From NCBI RefSeq assembly GCF_023073415.1, contig NZ_JADPJL010000065.1, positions 1-64,000 on the forward strand: DNA of 64,000 nt, read 5' to 3'. The notes under the pieces were generated by a model. The model did no database searches, was not told where the DNA came from, and saw only the letters and a list, made by a program, of their open reading frames with translations. Within the stretch, counting starts at the first letter, position 1; the number at the start of each line of letters is the position of its first letter. Source of the DNA: Bradyrhizobium sp. 190 (GTDB taxonomy: Bacteria; Pseudomonadota; Alphaproteobacteria; Rhizobiales; Xanthobacteraceae). The translations under genes and the position numbers were made by a program. Shown here in pieces: positions 14,686-22,154 of the stretch.

Positions 14686-15489
14686 TCAGACGAACTGGCA
14701 GGACACCGATCCGAACTGGCCGTAGTCGGCATGAAACGTGTCGCCCCTGGTGATGTCGACCGGGCGCGTAAACGATCCGGCCAGCACCACCTCTCCGGCT
14801 TCGAGATACTCGCCCTGGGCGGCCAGGCGATCGGCGAGCCAGGCCACGCCGTTGGCGGGATGGTTGAGGACACCGGCGGCAATCCCGGTCTCCTCGATCT
14901 GGCCATTGCGAAACAACAGCGCGCCAATCCAGCGCAGGTCGAAATCGAGGGGACGGATAGGCCGCCCGCCGACGACCAGCGCCGCATTCGCGGCATTGTC
15001 GGAAATCGTGTCCATCACCTTGCGCGGCGCCTTGGTCTCGGGGTCGACGCGATGCATCCGGGTCTCCAGGATTTCAAGCGCCGGCGTGACGTAGTCGGTG
15101 GCATTGAGAACGTCGAACAGCGTGCAATCCGGGCCCTTCAGTGGCGTCTTCAGCACGAATGCCAGTTCAACCTCGATGCGAGGCGCGTGGAAGCGGTCGA
15201 ACGGGATCGGCGATGCATCCGGGTAGAACATGTCGGCGAACAATACGCCGTAATCCGGCTCGGAAATCCCGACGGCATTCTGCATCGCTTTCGATGTCAG
15301 GCCGATCTTGTGCCCCCTGACGACGCGTCCGCGGGAGAGCTGCAGCTTGGTCCAGGCGCGCTGGATGGCGTAGGCGTCCTCGATCGTGAGATCCGGGTAT
15401 TCGCGCGTGAACGCTGGAATCAGCGACTTGCTGCGCTCGGCGTCATCCAGGCGCTGCGCCAGCCGTTCGACGGTCTGTTGATCGAGCAT
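14686..15489 (-). CDS. 2-keto-4-pentenoate / 2-oxohept-4-enedioate hydratase (HpaH-like)
   Basis: A 267-residue hydratase of the MhpD/HpaH group, which adds water to 2-hydroxy-dienoates after meta ring cleavage. Family blocks are AYAIQRAWTKLQLSRGRVVR, GHKIGLTSKAMQ, EPDYGVLFADMF, RIEVELAFVLK with the metal-binding Glu pair, and LNHPANGVAWLADRL. Similarity to HpaH (homoprotocatechuate pathway) seems closest because of the length and GHKIGLTSKAMQ. It is preceded by a fumarylacetoacetate-hydrolase family gene with 4 bases between them, typical of the tautomerase/decarboxylase plus hydratase pair of meta-cleavage pathways. Cytoplasmic. Confidence 0.87.
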   Translation of the reverse strand: MLDQQTVERLAQRLDDAERSKSLIPAFTREYPDLTIEDAYAIQRAWTKLQLSRGRVVRGHKIGLTSKAMQNAVGISEPDYGVLFADMFYPDASPIPFDRFHAPRIEVELAFVLKTPLKGPDCTLFDVLNATDYVTPALEILETRMHRVDPETKAPRKVMDTISDNAANAALVVGGRPIRPLDFDLRWIGALLFRNGQIEETGIAAGVLNHPANGVAWLADRLAAQGEYLEAGEVVLAGSFTRPVDITRGDTFHADYGQFGSVSCQFV

Positions 15490-15493
15490 CGGC

Positions 15494-16354
15494 TTATTGC
15501 TCCTCCGTCACGGTGTTGCGAAGGGTGCCGATGCCTTTGGATTCGACCTCGACGACGTCGCCGACCTTGAGCCAGCGCGGCGGCGTGAACCGGGCGCCGG
15601 CCCCGGTCGGGGTGCCGGTCGCGATCATGTCGCCGGGTTTCAGGGTGGCAAACGTGGAGAGGTAGGCGACCAGGAAATCGAACGGGAACATCAGCCGCTC
15701 GGTGGAATCGTTCTGGCGGACCTCGCCATTGACGCGGGTGACGATGTCGAGCGGCCCGCGCGGATCGCATTCGTCCGACGTGACGATCCACGGCCCGATG
15801 CTGCCCGAGCGGTCGAAATTCTTGCCTTGCGTGACGTTGAATTTGCCGTGGTGCAGCCAGTCGCGAACGCTGCCCTCGTTGCACAGCGTCATGCCGAAGA
15901 TGTGCTCAAAGGCGCGCTCGCGGGGAATGTGTCGTCCTTCCTTGCCGATCACGATCACAAGCTCGCCCTCATAGTCGAGCTGTTCGGAGATCTTCGGCTT
16001 TTCGATCGGCTGACCGGAGCCGACGACGGAGGAGGGGTTGCGGACGAACAGGCTCGGATATTTCGGCAGGTCCGAATTGTCTTTGTACTCGGCGTTGCGG
16101 TCTTTGTAGTTGACGCCGATGCACCAGAGTTTTTCCGGGTTGGGGATCGGCGGCAGCAAGACAATATCGTCGAGTGCATGGTTCGGCTTGAGGCCGGCGA
16201 CCATTTGGCGCGCAACCTCCAGGCCGTCCTTGGCGATCAGGGTCCGAAGGTCAGGACATTTCGGTCCGAGCCGTTGGGTGAGGTCGACCACGCCGCCGGC
16301 AACGGCCGCGCCGAAGCGCGGCTCACCGTCTGCGAGAAAGCTTAAGAGATGCAT
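15494..16354 (-). CDS. Fumarylacetoacetate hydrolase family protein
   Basis: A 286-residue FAH-fold enzyme. The N-terminal 80 residues form the small domain (MHLLSFLADGEPRFGAAV). The catalytic domain has WCIGVNYKDRNAEYKD, the metal-binding LDYEGELVIVIGKEGR and the GPWIVTSDE block, then GDMIATGTPTGAG near the end. Members cleave C-C bonds of 3-oxo acids, or isomerise or decarboxylate meta-cleavage products. Together with the HpaH-like hydratase immediately downstream, a role as oxalocrotonate-type decarboxylase/isomerase is likely. It is 59 bases downstream of the flavin reductase gene and in the same operon. Confidence 0.87.
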   Translation of the reverse strand: MHLLSFLADGEPRFGAAVAGGVVDLTQRLGPKCPDLRTLIAKDGLEVARQMVAGLKPNHALDDIVLLPPIPNPEKLWCIGVNYKDRNAEYKDNSDLPKYPSLFVRNPSSVVGSGQPIEKPKISEQLDYEGELVIVIGKEGRHIPRERAFEHIFGMTLCNEGSVRDWLHHGKFNVTQGKNFDRSGSIGPWIVTSDECDPRGPLDIVTRVNGEVRQNDSTERLMFPFDFLVAYLSTFATLKPGDMIATGTPTGAGARFTPPRWLKVGDVVEVESKGIGTLRNTVTEEQ

Positions 16355-16413
16355 GCCGTGGATCTCCGGATCAGCGCCGCGTTCACGCGGGCAGCAGCGC
16401 GCCTTGCGACGCT

Positions 16414-17031
16414 TCAGGATTCAGTTTTCGAAGTCTGGAATACGGGTTTCAGGGTGACGATCTCGCCGAGCGTGGCATAACGCGGACCGGCGATGCGGGC
16501 GATCGGATCGAGCGCCTTGGTTTCGATCTTGCCGTTGTTCAGCAGTCCATCCCTGATATGGAAGACCAGCACTTCGCCGACGATGAGCCGGCTGCGGGTC
16601 TCGCCAAATTCGAGGCACTGCCGGAAGCGGCATTCCATCGCGACCGGCGCGGCGGCGAGACGGGGCACCTTGATGCGTTCTCCCGGCAGCGTCGCAAGTC
16701 CCAATTCGTCGACCTCGCTGACATCGGGCGGATGCTCGGTGGAGCTCTCGTGCACCGCCGTCATCAGGCTCGAATCCGCGATGTGAACGACATACTCCTC
16801 GTTGTTGAGGATGTTCTGCGCGGTATCCTTGTAGATTCCACCCTTGCGGCCGACGCTGATGGCTAGCATCGGCGGCTTCGGCGAAACGAAGGTAAAGGCA
16901 GAGAACGGGGCGAGGTTGAGCACCCCGCTGCCCGACAGGCTGGTCACCCAGGCGATCGGACGAGGCACCACGACGCCGGTGATCAGCCGGTAGGCCGTTT
17001 CAGCGTCGAGATATGCAGGATCGATCCGCAT
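16414..17031 (-). CDS. Flavin reductase domain protein
   Basis: A 205-residue protein of the flavin-reductase-like (FMN-binding split-barrel) family: AYRLITGVVVPRPIAWVTSL, NLAPFSAFTFVSPKPPMLAI and AAPVAMECRFRQCLEFGE are characteristic. Such proteins supply reduced FMN to a two-component monooxygenase or act as independent flavoproteins; the PRPIAWV subgroup is often found beside aromatic-degradation genes. No monooxygenase partner is encoded in this operon, so either the partner is elsewhere or the protein acts on its own. It lies 11 bases downstream of the substrate-binding protein gene. Confidence 0.87.
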   Translation of the reverse strand: MRIDPAYLDAETAYRLITGVVVPRPIAWVTSLSGSGVLNLAPFSAFTFVSPKPPMLAISVGRKGGIYKDTAQNILNNEEYVVHIADSSLMTAVHESSTEHPPDVSEVDELGLATLPGERIKVPRLAAAPVAMECRFRQCLEFGETRSRLIVGEVLVFHIRDGLLNNGKIETKALDPIARIAGPRYATLGEIVTLKPVFQTSKTES

Positions 17032-17042
17032 CGGGATGCGCC

Positions 17043-18020
17043 TTAGTCAGCCTTGATGTTCGCCTTGCGAACCACGGGAATCCACTTGGCGTCCTCTCGT
17101 TCGAGGTAGCTCGTGAACTCCGCCGGCGTCATCGACACCGCCTCGGCACCGAGCGCATTGAACTTCTCGACGATGGCGGGATCTTTTAGAATCGCCGCCA
17201 GCGTTTCGTGCAGCTTGGTCACGATCTCGGCCGGCGTGCCTGATGGCGCGAACAGGCCGGTGAAGGTCTGGCCGTCAAACTCCTTGTGGCCGAGTTCGGT
17301 GAAGGTCGGGACATCAGGAAGCCAGGAGGCGCGGTGGCTGCCGGTGACGGCGAGCGCGCGCAACATGCCGCTCTTGATGGAAGGCAGTCCGACCGAGATC
17401 TGGTCCAGCGCGAATTGAACCTGTCCGCCGATCAGGTCGTTGAGGGCAGGCGCGTTGCCGCGGTAATGCACCGTCAGCCATTGCACGCCGAGCGTGGACT
17501 GCATCAGCTCGCTAAGCAGATGGTTGGTGGTGCCTTGGCCGGGCGAGGCCATCGTCAGCTTGCCGGGATCGCGGCGGGCAAGTTCGATGAATTCCTTCAG
17601 ATCCTTGGCCGGAACCGAGGGATGCACTTCGAGTACCAGCGGCGTCATCGTGATCGAGGTGATGGGGACGAAATCCCGCTTCCAGTTATAGGCGTCGCGC
17701 TTGGCGATCTCAGGCGCGAACAGCACCGGGCCGTTGGCGCCGACGAACAAGGCGTAGCCGTCGGGCGGCATTTTCGCGAACGCCTCGCCGGCAATCAGGC
17801 CGCCGGCACCGGCCTTGTTTTCGACGATGAAGGGCTGGCCCAGTTTGGCCTGGAGCCTGTCGGCGATGACGCGTGCGGCGCTGTCGACATTGCCGCCCGC
17901 CGGATAAGGGACGATCAGGCGTACCTGCCGCGCCGGCCATTGTTGGGCGTCGGCCGGCGTGCTCAACGAAGCCGCAAATAGTGCTGATACAGCGACGCCT
18001 GCGATCGCGAAAAATTTCAT
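17043..18020 (-). CDS. Bug-type tripartite tricarboxylate transporter substrate-binding protein
   Basis: A 325-residue periplasmic binding protein. After a signal peptide (MKFFAIAGVAVSALFAASLS to ADA) come the Bug-family landmarks RLIVPYPAGGNVDSAARVIA, ENKAGAGGLIAGEAFAKMPP and DGYALFVGANGP. Bug proteins bind small carboxylates, including aromatic acids, either for TctAB uptake or as orphan sensors. ATG 18020 is preceded by GGGAGAAAG; the longer frame to 18359 overlaps the divergent promoter and is rejected. No TctA or TctB gene is present in the window. First gene of the catabolic operon and the one most directly under the IclR-type operator, so it probably delivers or senses the pathway substrate. 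Confidence 0.88.
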   Translation of the reverse strand: MKFFAIAGVAVSALFAASLSTPADAQQWPARQVRLIVPYPAGGNVDSAARVIADRLQAKLGQPFIVENKAGAGGLIAGEAFAKMPPDGYALFVGANGPVLFAPEIAKRDAYNWKRDFVPITSITMTPLVLEVHPSVPAKDLKEFIELARRDPGKLTMASPGQGTTNHLLSELMQSTLGVQWLTVHYRGNAPALNDLIGGQVQFALDQISVGLPSIKSGMLRALAVTGSHRASWLPDVPTFTELGHKEFDGQTFTGLFAPSGTPAEIVTKLHETLAAILKDPAIVEKFNALGAEAVSMTPAEFTSYLEREDAKWIPVVRKANIKAD

Positions 18021-18158
18021 CGCTTTCTCCCGAAAAGCGGCATATCCGCCGCTATATTCTTGTTTTGCGCGAGCCCCGTCCCAGCGGCATGCGCATCTAT
18101 TGTTCCGCGCCGCGATGTTGCGCGCGGCCCTTCCGCTGTCGACCAAATTGTGGTGTTT

Positions 18159-18177
18159 TTGTCTACATTGTGGACAA
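18159..18177. promoter_or_regulatory. Putative IclR operator (TTGTCTACA-T-TGTGGACAA)
   Basis: A 19-bp near-perfect inverted repeat with 9-base arms (one mismatch pair) lies 13 bases before the IclR start codon and 139 bases upstream of the divergent operon start at 18020. IclR-family proteins bind palindromes of this kind in shared divergent promoters, so it is a good candidate site for autoregulation and control of the catabolic operon. Confidence 0.6.
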
Positions 18178-18189
18178 CGGACGACGTGT

Positions 18190-18981
18190 ATGACGAACGG
18201 TCGGTTAAAGGCGCTCAGGCGAGGGCCGCAGCAGGGCGGGCAGGCGATCCGCCGCGCGTTGGCCGTGCTGCGGACGCTCGCGGTTGGCGGGGAAAGAGGC
18301 GTATCTCTGGCGGAAGTCGTGCAAGCAACCTCGCTCGCTCGTCCTACGGTACATCGCATCGTGCATGTGCTGATCGAGGAGGGGATTGTCGAGCGCAGCG
18401 AGCGGACGGGAAATTATGTCGTCGGCCGTCAGGTTCCCGAACTGGCGCTGGCGCGTCCATCGCGTTCACCCCTGATGGTTGCAGCCGAGCCGCATCTCGC
18501 GGAGGCATCGGCGCAACTCGGCGATACACTGTTCCTGACGGTGCGCACCGGGCTCGATACGCTGTGCGTGGCCCGCCGCATCGGCGGCTATCCGATCCAG
18601 GTGTTGTCGATCGAGGTCGGTGTACGGCGTCCGCTGGGCGTCAGCAGCGCCGGGGTCGCAATCCTGGCCGCCATGCCTGCTCCGGAGGCGCGCAAGATCG
18701 TGCTCGCCAACGAAACGCGATTTGGCGCCTACCGGACCGATACGGCGACGGTGATCGGCCAGATCCAGCTTGCGCGCCGACGGGGCTACAATCTGCGTGA
18801 CGTCGGGCTCGTGCAGGGGACGAAGTCGCTTTCGGCCTGGATACGAACGCCGGACGGCCAGCCCGCCGCCGCGATTACGCTCTCCGCCATACGAAACAGG
18901 TTGAGCCCGCGCCGCGCGATCGAGGTGGCGGATGTTCTTGTTGCGGCTGCACGTGCGATAGAAGCGGCGACGCCAGCCTAA
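18190..18981 (+). CDS. IclR-family transcriptional regulator
   Basis: A 263-residue regulator with an N-terminal winged helix (QAIRRALAVLRTLAVGGERG, then SLAEVVQATSLARPTVHRIV) and the C-terminal IclR effector domain (DTLFLTVRTGLDTLCVARRI, RRPLGVSSAGVAILAAMP, LAIR-like region ITLSAIRNRLSPRR). ATG 18190 is chosen because family alignment starts there and the frame upstream to 17959 overlaps the divergent promoter. It is divergent from the six-gene catabolic operon, with a 19-bp palindrome in the gap, so it is the likely local regulator; the effector would be the pathway's aromatic or organic acid. It ends 1 base from the stop of the convergent kinase gene at 18983. Confidence 0.9.
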   Translation: MTNGRLKALRRGPQQGGQAIRRALAVLRTLAVGGERGVSLAEVVQATSLARPTVHRIVHVLIEEGIVERSERTGNYVVGRQVPELALARPSRSPLMVAAEPHLAEASAQLGDTLFLTVRTGLDTLCVARRIGGYPIQVLSIEVGVRRPLGVSSAGVAILAAMPAPEARKIVLANETRFGAYRTDTATVIGQIQLARRRGYNLRDVGLVQGTKSLSAWIRTPDGQPAAAITLSAIRNRLSPRRAIEVADVLVAAARAIEAATPA

Positions 18982-18982
18982 T

Positions 18983-20074
18983 TCAGCTCGCCGCCGCGTT
19001 GGTCGCCTTTGCCGCCACTGCCGGGGCGCGGCGGAAGCGCAGCACGATCCTGGTGCCGTGATGGTCCGGATCGCGCTCGGCGCTGGCGTCCAGCTTGGCG
19101 GCCATTGCGCTTACGATGCGTTGTCCCATGCCGGTGGAGCGTGGGTCGGCCTTGGCGTTGAGACCGACGCCGTCGTCCGCAATCGCGACCACGAGGTCTT
19201 CGCCCTCGGGCTTGAGTTCGACGTGAATCGGACCGGCGCCGTCGGGATAGGCGTATTTGACGGCGTTCATCACCAGCTCATTGACGATGATGCCGATCGC
19301 CACCGCGCGGTCCGGGTCGATTTCGATCGGTTCGGCCTTTAGCGTCAGCCGCGACATCTTGTTGCCTTCGGCCGAACGCCGGAGGTCTTCCAGCAGGGCT
19401 TCGAGATACTGGTTCAGCAACACGCTCTTGAGATCGTGCGAGGTGTAGAGGCGGCGATGCACCTGGGCGACCGCGGCGACGCGGCCCATCGCATTGGTCA
19501 GCGCCGCCTTGACATCGTCCTGGGTCGCCGAATTGGCCTGCAAGTGCAGCAGCGAGGCGATGATCTGCAAGGAGTTGCCGACGCGGTGGTTGACTTCGCG
19601 CAGCAGCACTTCGCGTTCGGCGGCGAGCGCCGCATAGCGGTCGCGCGAGGCGTGAACCTCGGCTTCCGCCTCGTCGCGGGCGCGCTGAAGCTCGGCCTGG
19701 CGCAGCGCACCGTCGATTGCGACCTGCAGCAGCGGGATGAAATCGCCCCTGATATCCTTGACCAGATAGTCGGCGGCGCCGGCCTTCAGCGCCGTGACGG
19801 CAATCGCCGAATCCTGGGCGGCTGTGACGAACACCACGGGCGGGGCGTTCGCTATCGCCATGATCTGTTCCAGTGTTTCGAGGCCGTCGAGACCCGGCAT
19901 GTACTGGTCAAGCGCAACCACATCGATGCCGCCTTGCGCCAGCCGCGCCAGCCCTTGCTCGCCGCTCGCCGCGTGGACGACCTTGAAGCCTGCCCGCGTC
20001 AGGCCGCGGTCGACCAGCCGGGCAAGGCCAGCGTCGTCGTCGATATACAGGAGTGTCGGCGCAGCTTTGTTCAT
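18983..20074 (-). CDS. Response regulator-histidine kinase hybrid (HisKA_2 type)
   Basis: A 363-residue soluble protein. Residues 1-125 form a receiver domain (LLYIDDD, phosphoacceptor Asp56 in VVALDQYMP, TAAQ, Lys near 107 in YLVKD). A short coiled coil follows, then a HisKA_2 dimerisation domain with phospho-His in REVNHRVGNSLQII, and an HATPase domain (IGIIVNELVMNAVKYA, DDGVGL, GMGQRIVSAM). HisKA_2/HWE kinases with cytosolic receivers are often inputs to PhyR of the alphaproteobacterial general stress response. Its ATG 20074 overlaps the TGA of the upstream response regulator in ATGA, so the pair is translationally coupled. Longer frames to 20179 run into that gene and are rejected. Confidence 0.88.
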   Translation of the reverse strand: MNKAAPTLLYIDDDAGLARLVDRGLTRAGFKVVHAASGEQGLARLAQGGIDVVALDQYMPGLDGLETLEQIMAIANAPPVVFVTAAQDSAIAVTALKAGAADYLVKDIRGDFIPLLQVAIDGALRQAELQRARDEAEAEVHASRDRYAALAAEREVLLREVNHRVGNSLQIIASLLHLQANSATQDDVKAALTNAMGRVAAVAQVHRRLYTSHDLKSVLLNQYLEALLEDLRRSAEGNKMSRLTLKAEPIEIDPDRAVAIGIIVNELVMNAVKYAYPDGAGPIHVELKPEGEDLVVAIADDGVGLNAKADPRSTGMGQRIVSAMAAKLDASAERDPDHHGTRIVLRFRRAPAVAAKATNAAAS

Positions 20075-20511
20075 GTGGCGGCCGGGGGGACCTGAATGAC
20101 AGAGAAGAACAGACCGAGCTGGCGAATGGCGTTGGCAAAGCTTTCGTAGTTCACGGGCTTGGTAATGTAGACGTTGCAACCGAGTTCGTAGCAGCGCTTG
20201 ATCTCGTGCGAATCGTCGGTCGTGGTCAGCACCACCACCGGCGTGGTCTTGAGATATTTATTTTCCTTGACCCGCTTCAGAATGTCGATGCCGGTCGTGT
20301 CGGGCAAATTGAGATCGAGCAGGATCAGGAGCGCGCTGCCCTTGTGGTCGAGGCCCGTCCCGTCCTTGCCAAACAGGTAGTTCAGGGCGGCTGTACCGCT
20401 GGTGAACGGCTTTATCTCATTGTTGACACCGGATCGGCGTATATTCCGCTCGATCAGGCGGGCATGACCCTCATCGTCCTCGATCATGATGATGGTGACT
20501 GGATTATTCAT
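20071..20511 (-). CDS. Single-domain response regulator (Rcp1-like)
   Basis: A 146-residue stand-alone receiver: IIMIEDDEGHARLIERNIRR, phosphoacceptor Asp66 in LLDLNLPDTTG, VVVLTTTDD and the conserved Lys in YITKPVNYE. The NKYLKTTPV and GCNVYITKPV blocks resemble receivers paired with phytochrome-type or CHASE3 kinases. No output domain is present, so it works by phosphotransfer. It overlaps both neighbours by 4 bases (ATGA at each end), fixing the order kinase - receiver - receiver/kinase and near-equal expression. It probably shuttles phosphate from the CHASE3 kinase toward the hybrid downstream or another partner. Confidence 0.9.
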   Translation of the reverse strand: MNNPVTIIMIEDDEGHARLIERNIRRSGVNNEIKPFTSGTAALNYLFGKDGTGLDHKGSALLILLDLNLPDTTGIDILKRVKENKYLKTTPVVVLTTTDDSHEIKRCYELGCNVYITKPVNYESFANAIRQLGLFFSVIQVPPAAT

Positions 20512-22037
20512 GGCCGTGTGTTCCGGTTGGCAGACCAATTAATGGGCAACGTAATCGTGAACGTGCTGCCCTGGTGAAGTTCCGACGCGACCGACATGGT
20601 GCCTCCCAGACGACGCACCAAGGCGCGGACGTGGGCAAGGCCGATACCTTGCCCCGGCTTATCCTGGGTTCCGGCGCGGCGGAACAGCTCGAAAATGCGC
20701 TGATGGTCCTTGGGATCGATACCACGCCCATTGTCCGATAACTCGAAAATCGCAAAGCCGAGCTTGGTGCGGCCGCGCACCGTGATTTCGCCGGGGACCC
20801 CCGTCTTGAGGTATTTGAGCGCATTGTCGATCAGATTGGAGAAGATCTGCTCGAGCGCAAGGCGATCGCTGACGATATTCGGCAGCGCGTCGATCCGGAT
20901 CTCGGCCTGGGCTTCCGCGGCCTGATGCGCCACGGTCTCCACGATGCCCTCGATCAGTTCCCTGGTATCGATCCAGACCGGCTCGAACTCGCGTCGTCCC
21001 TCGCGGGTGAGGTTGAGGATCGCCGATATCAGCCGGTCCATCTTGCCGATCGACGACTTGATGAAGCTGAGCGCCTCGGAGAAGTCCTCCGAGATCTGCT
21101 TGTCGGAGCCTTCGAGTACGGGCTCGGCGGTATCGGTGGCATTTTCAGGGGCTGATGGTGCGGCGGACTGCTCGCGGGAAAGCGCTGCGATCCGCTTGAA
21201 GATGTCGCCGCGCAATTCCTCCAGCTCGCTGGTGAAGCCCATGATGTTCACCAGCGGCGAGCGCAGATCGTGGCTGACGATGTAGGCGAAGCGCTGGATC
21301 TCGTCATTGGCTTCGCGCAAGTCCGCGGTGCGCTCGTCGATCGTTGCCTCCAGGTTGACATGACTATCGCGCAGCCTGGCGTCGGCCTGGTCGCGGGCGT
21401 GCGACGAACGCCGGACCAGGAAGATCGCGATGCCGGCCAGCACGACCACGAGACCCGAGCCGATGCCGGTGATCGAGGCCGCCAGCGTCTGGCTGCGATC
21501 GGCATTGGTCGTGCGCTCGACAAACAGACGGTCTTCCTCGGTCCGCATCCGCACCGCGAGATCGTCGATATGTTTCATGGTGTCGCGTCCGATGCCTTCG
21601 CGAACAATCTTGGCGGCATCGTTCATGCGCTGGGACCGGGCCAGTTCGATGGTGGTGCGGAATTCCTCGATGCGCTGGTCGTAGAGCGGCATCATCTCGT
21701 TGATGAGCCGCCTTTGAACCGGATTGTCGCTGACGAGCTGGCTCAACCGCGTCAGCGCCGGCGTCAGTTCGGAGATAGCTTGCGTAAAATCGGCCTGAAA
21801 ATCCGGCCGCAACGTCGCGAGGTAGCCGCGCTGCGCGCTTTCGGCGCGCCGCAACTGCAGTTGGACGAGCGATATCTGGCTTTCAACCTCAACAGTGTGC
21901 AGAACAGCGCGCGCGTCCTCGCGCGCCTTGTTCACCAGATGGACCGAAGCGGCGCTGATGGCGGTCAATACCAAGAGCCCCGCCACAAGCAGCAGGATGT
22001 GGCCCATGGCGCGCTTGCGCTGGGCATCAACGGTCAC
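20508..22037 (-). CDS. CHASE3-domain membrane sensor histidine kinase
   Basis: A 509-residue sensor kinase. Transmembrane helix 1 (residues 11-32), a periplasmic CHASE3 domain (about 40-185), helix 2 (about 188-208), a coiled-coil linker, then HisKA with phospho-His257 in IVSHDLRSPLVNIMGF. The HATPase region has IVNDR-like IVSDRLALEQIFSNLIDNAL, DNGRGI and GQGIGLAHVRALVRRLGG. The DHp region carries a polar insert (EQSAAPSAPENATDTAEPVL). CHASE3 is an all-helical periplasmic sensor whose ligands are mostly unknown. It is the first gene of the operon and lies 60 bases downstream of an EcfG-type promoter, so sensor synthesis should rise under general stress. Confidence 0.92.
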   Translation of the reverse strand: MTVDAQRKRAMGHILLLVAGLLVLTAISAASVHLVNKAREDARAVLHTVEVESQISLVQLQLRRAESAQRGYLATLRPDFQADFTQAISELTPALTRLSQLVSDNPVQRRLINEMMPLYDQRIEEFRTTIELARSQRMNDAAKIVREGIGRDTMKHIDDLAVRMRTEEDRLFVERTTNADRSQTLAASITGIGSGLVVVLAGIAIFLVRRSSHARDQADARLRDSHVNLEATIDERTADLREANDEIQRFAYIVSHDLRSPLVNIMGFTSELEELRGDIFKRIAALSREQSAAPSAPENATDTAEPVLEGSDKQISEDFSEALSFIKSSIGKMDRLISAILNLTREGRREFEPVWIDTRELIEGIVETVAHQAAEAQAEIRIDALPNIVSDRLALEQIFSNLIDNALKYLKTGVPGEITVRGRTKLGFAIFELSDNGRGIDPKDHQRIFELFRRAGTQDKPGQGIGLAHVRALVRRLGGTMSVASELHQGSTFTITLPINWSANRNTRP

Positions 22038-22096
22038 GGTGATCTCGTGTCATGGACAAACGGAACAAGCGCCCCTGGCAACCCCTTTTGCATCCC

Positions 22097-22122
22097 AACG
22101 TGCGATGGAACCCATCGGTTCC
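22097..22122 (-). promoter_or_regulatory. EcfG-type promoter for the kinase operon (GGAAC-N17-CGTT)
   Basis: On the minus strand GGAAC (22122-22118), 17 bases and CGTT (22100-22097) match the consensus of the general-stress ECF sigma factor of alphaproteobacteria. The -10 element lies 60 bases before the ATG of the CHASE3 kinase. The -35 overlaps a perfect 8-bp-arm palindrome, ATGGAACC/GGTTCCAT (22105-22124). Confidence 0.65.
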
Positions 22123-22154
22123 ATGCGCCGTCGAATATTTCAGGAGGTTTTCAC

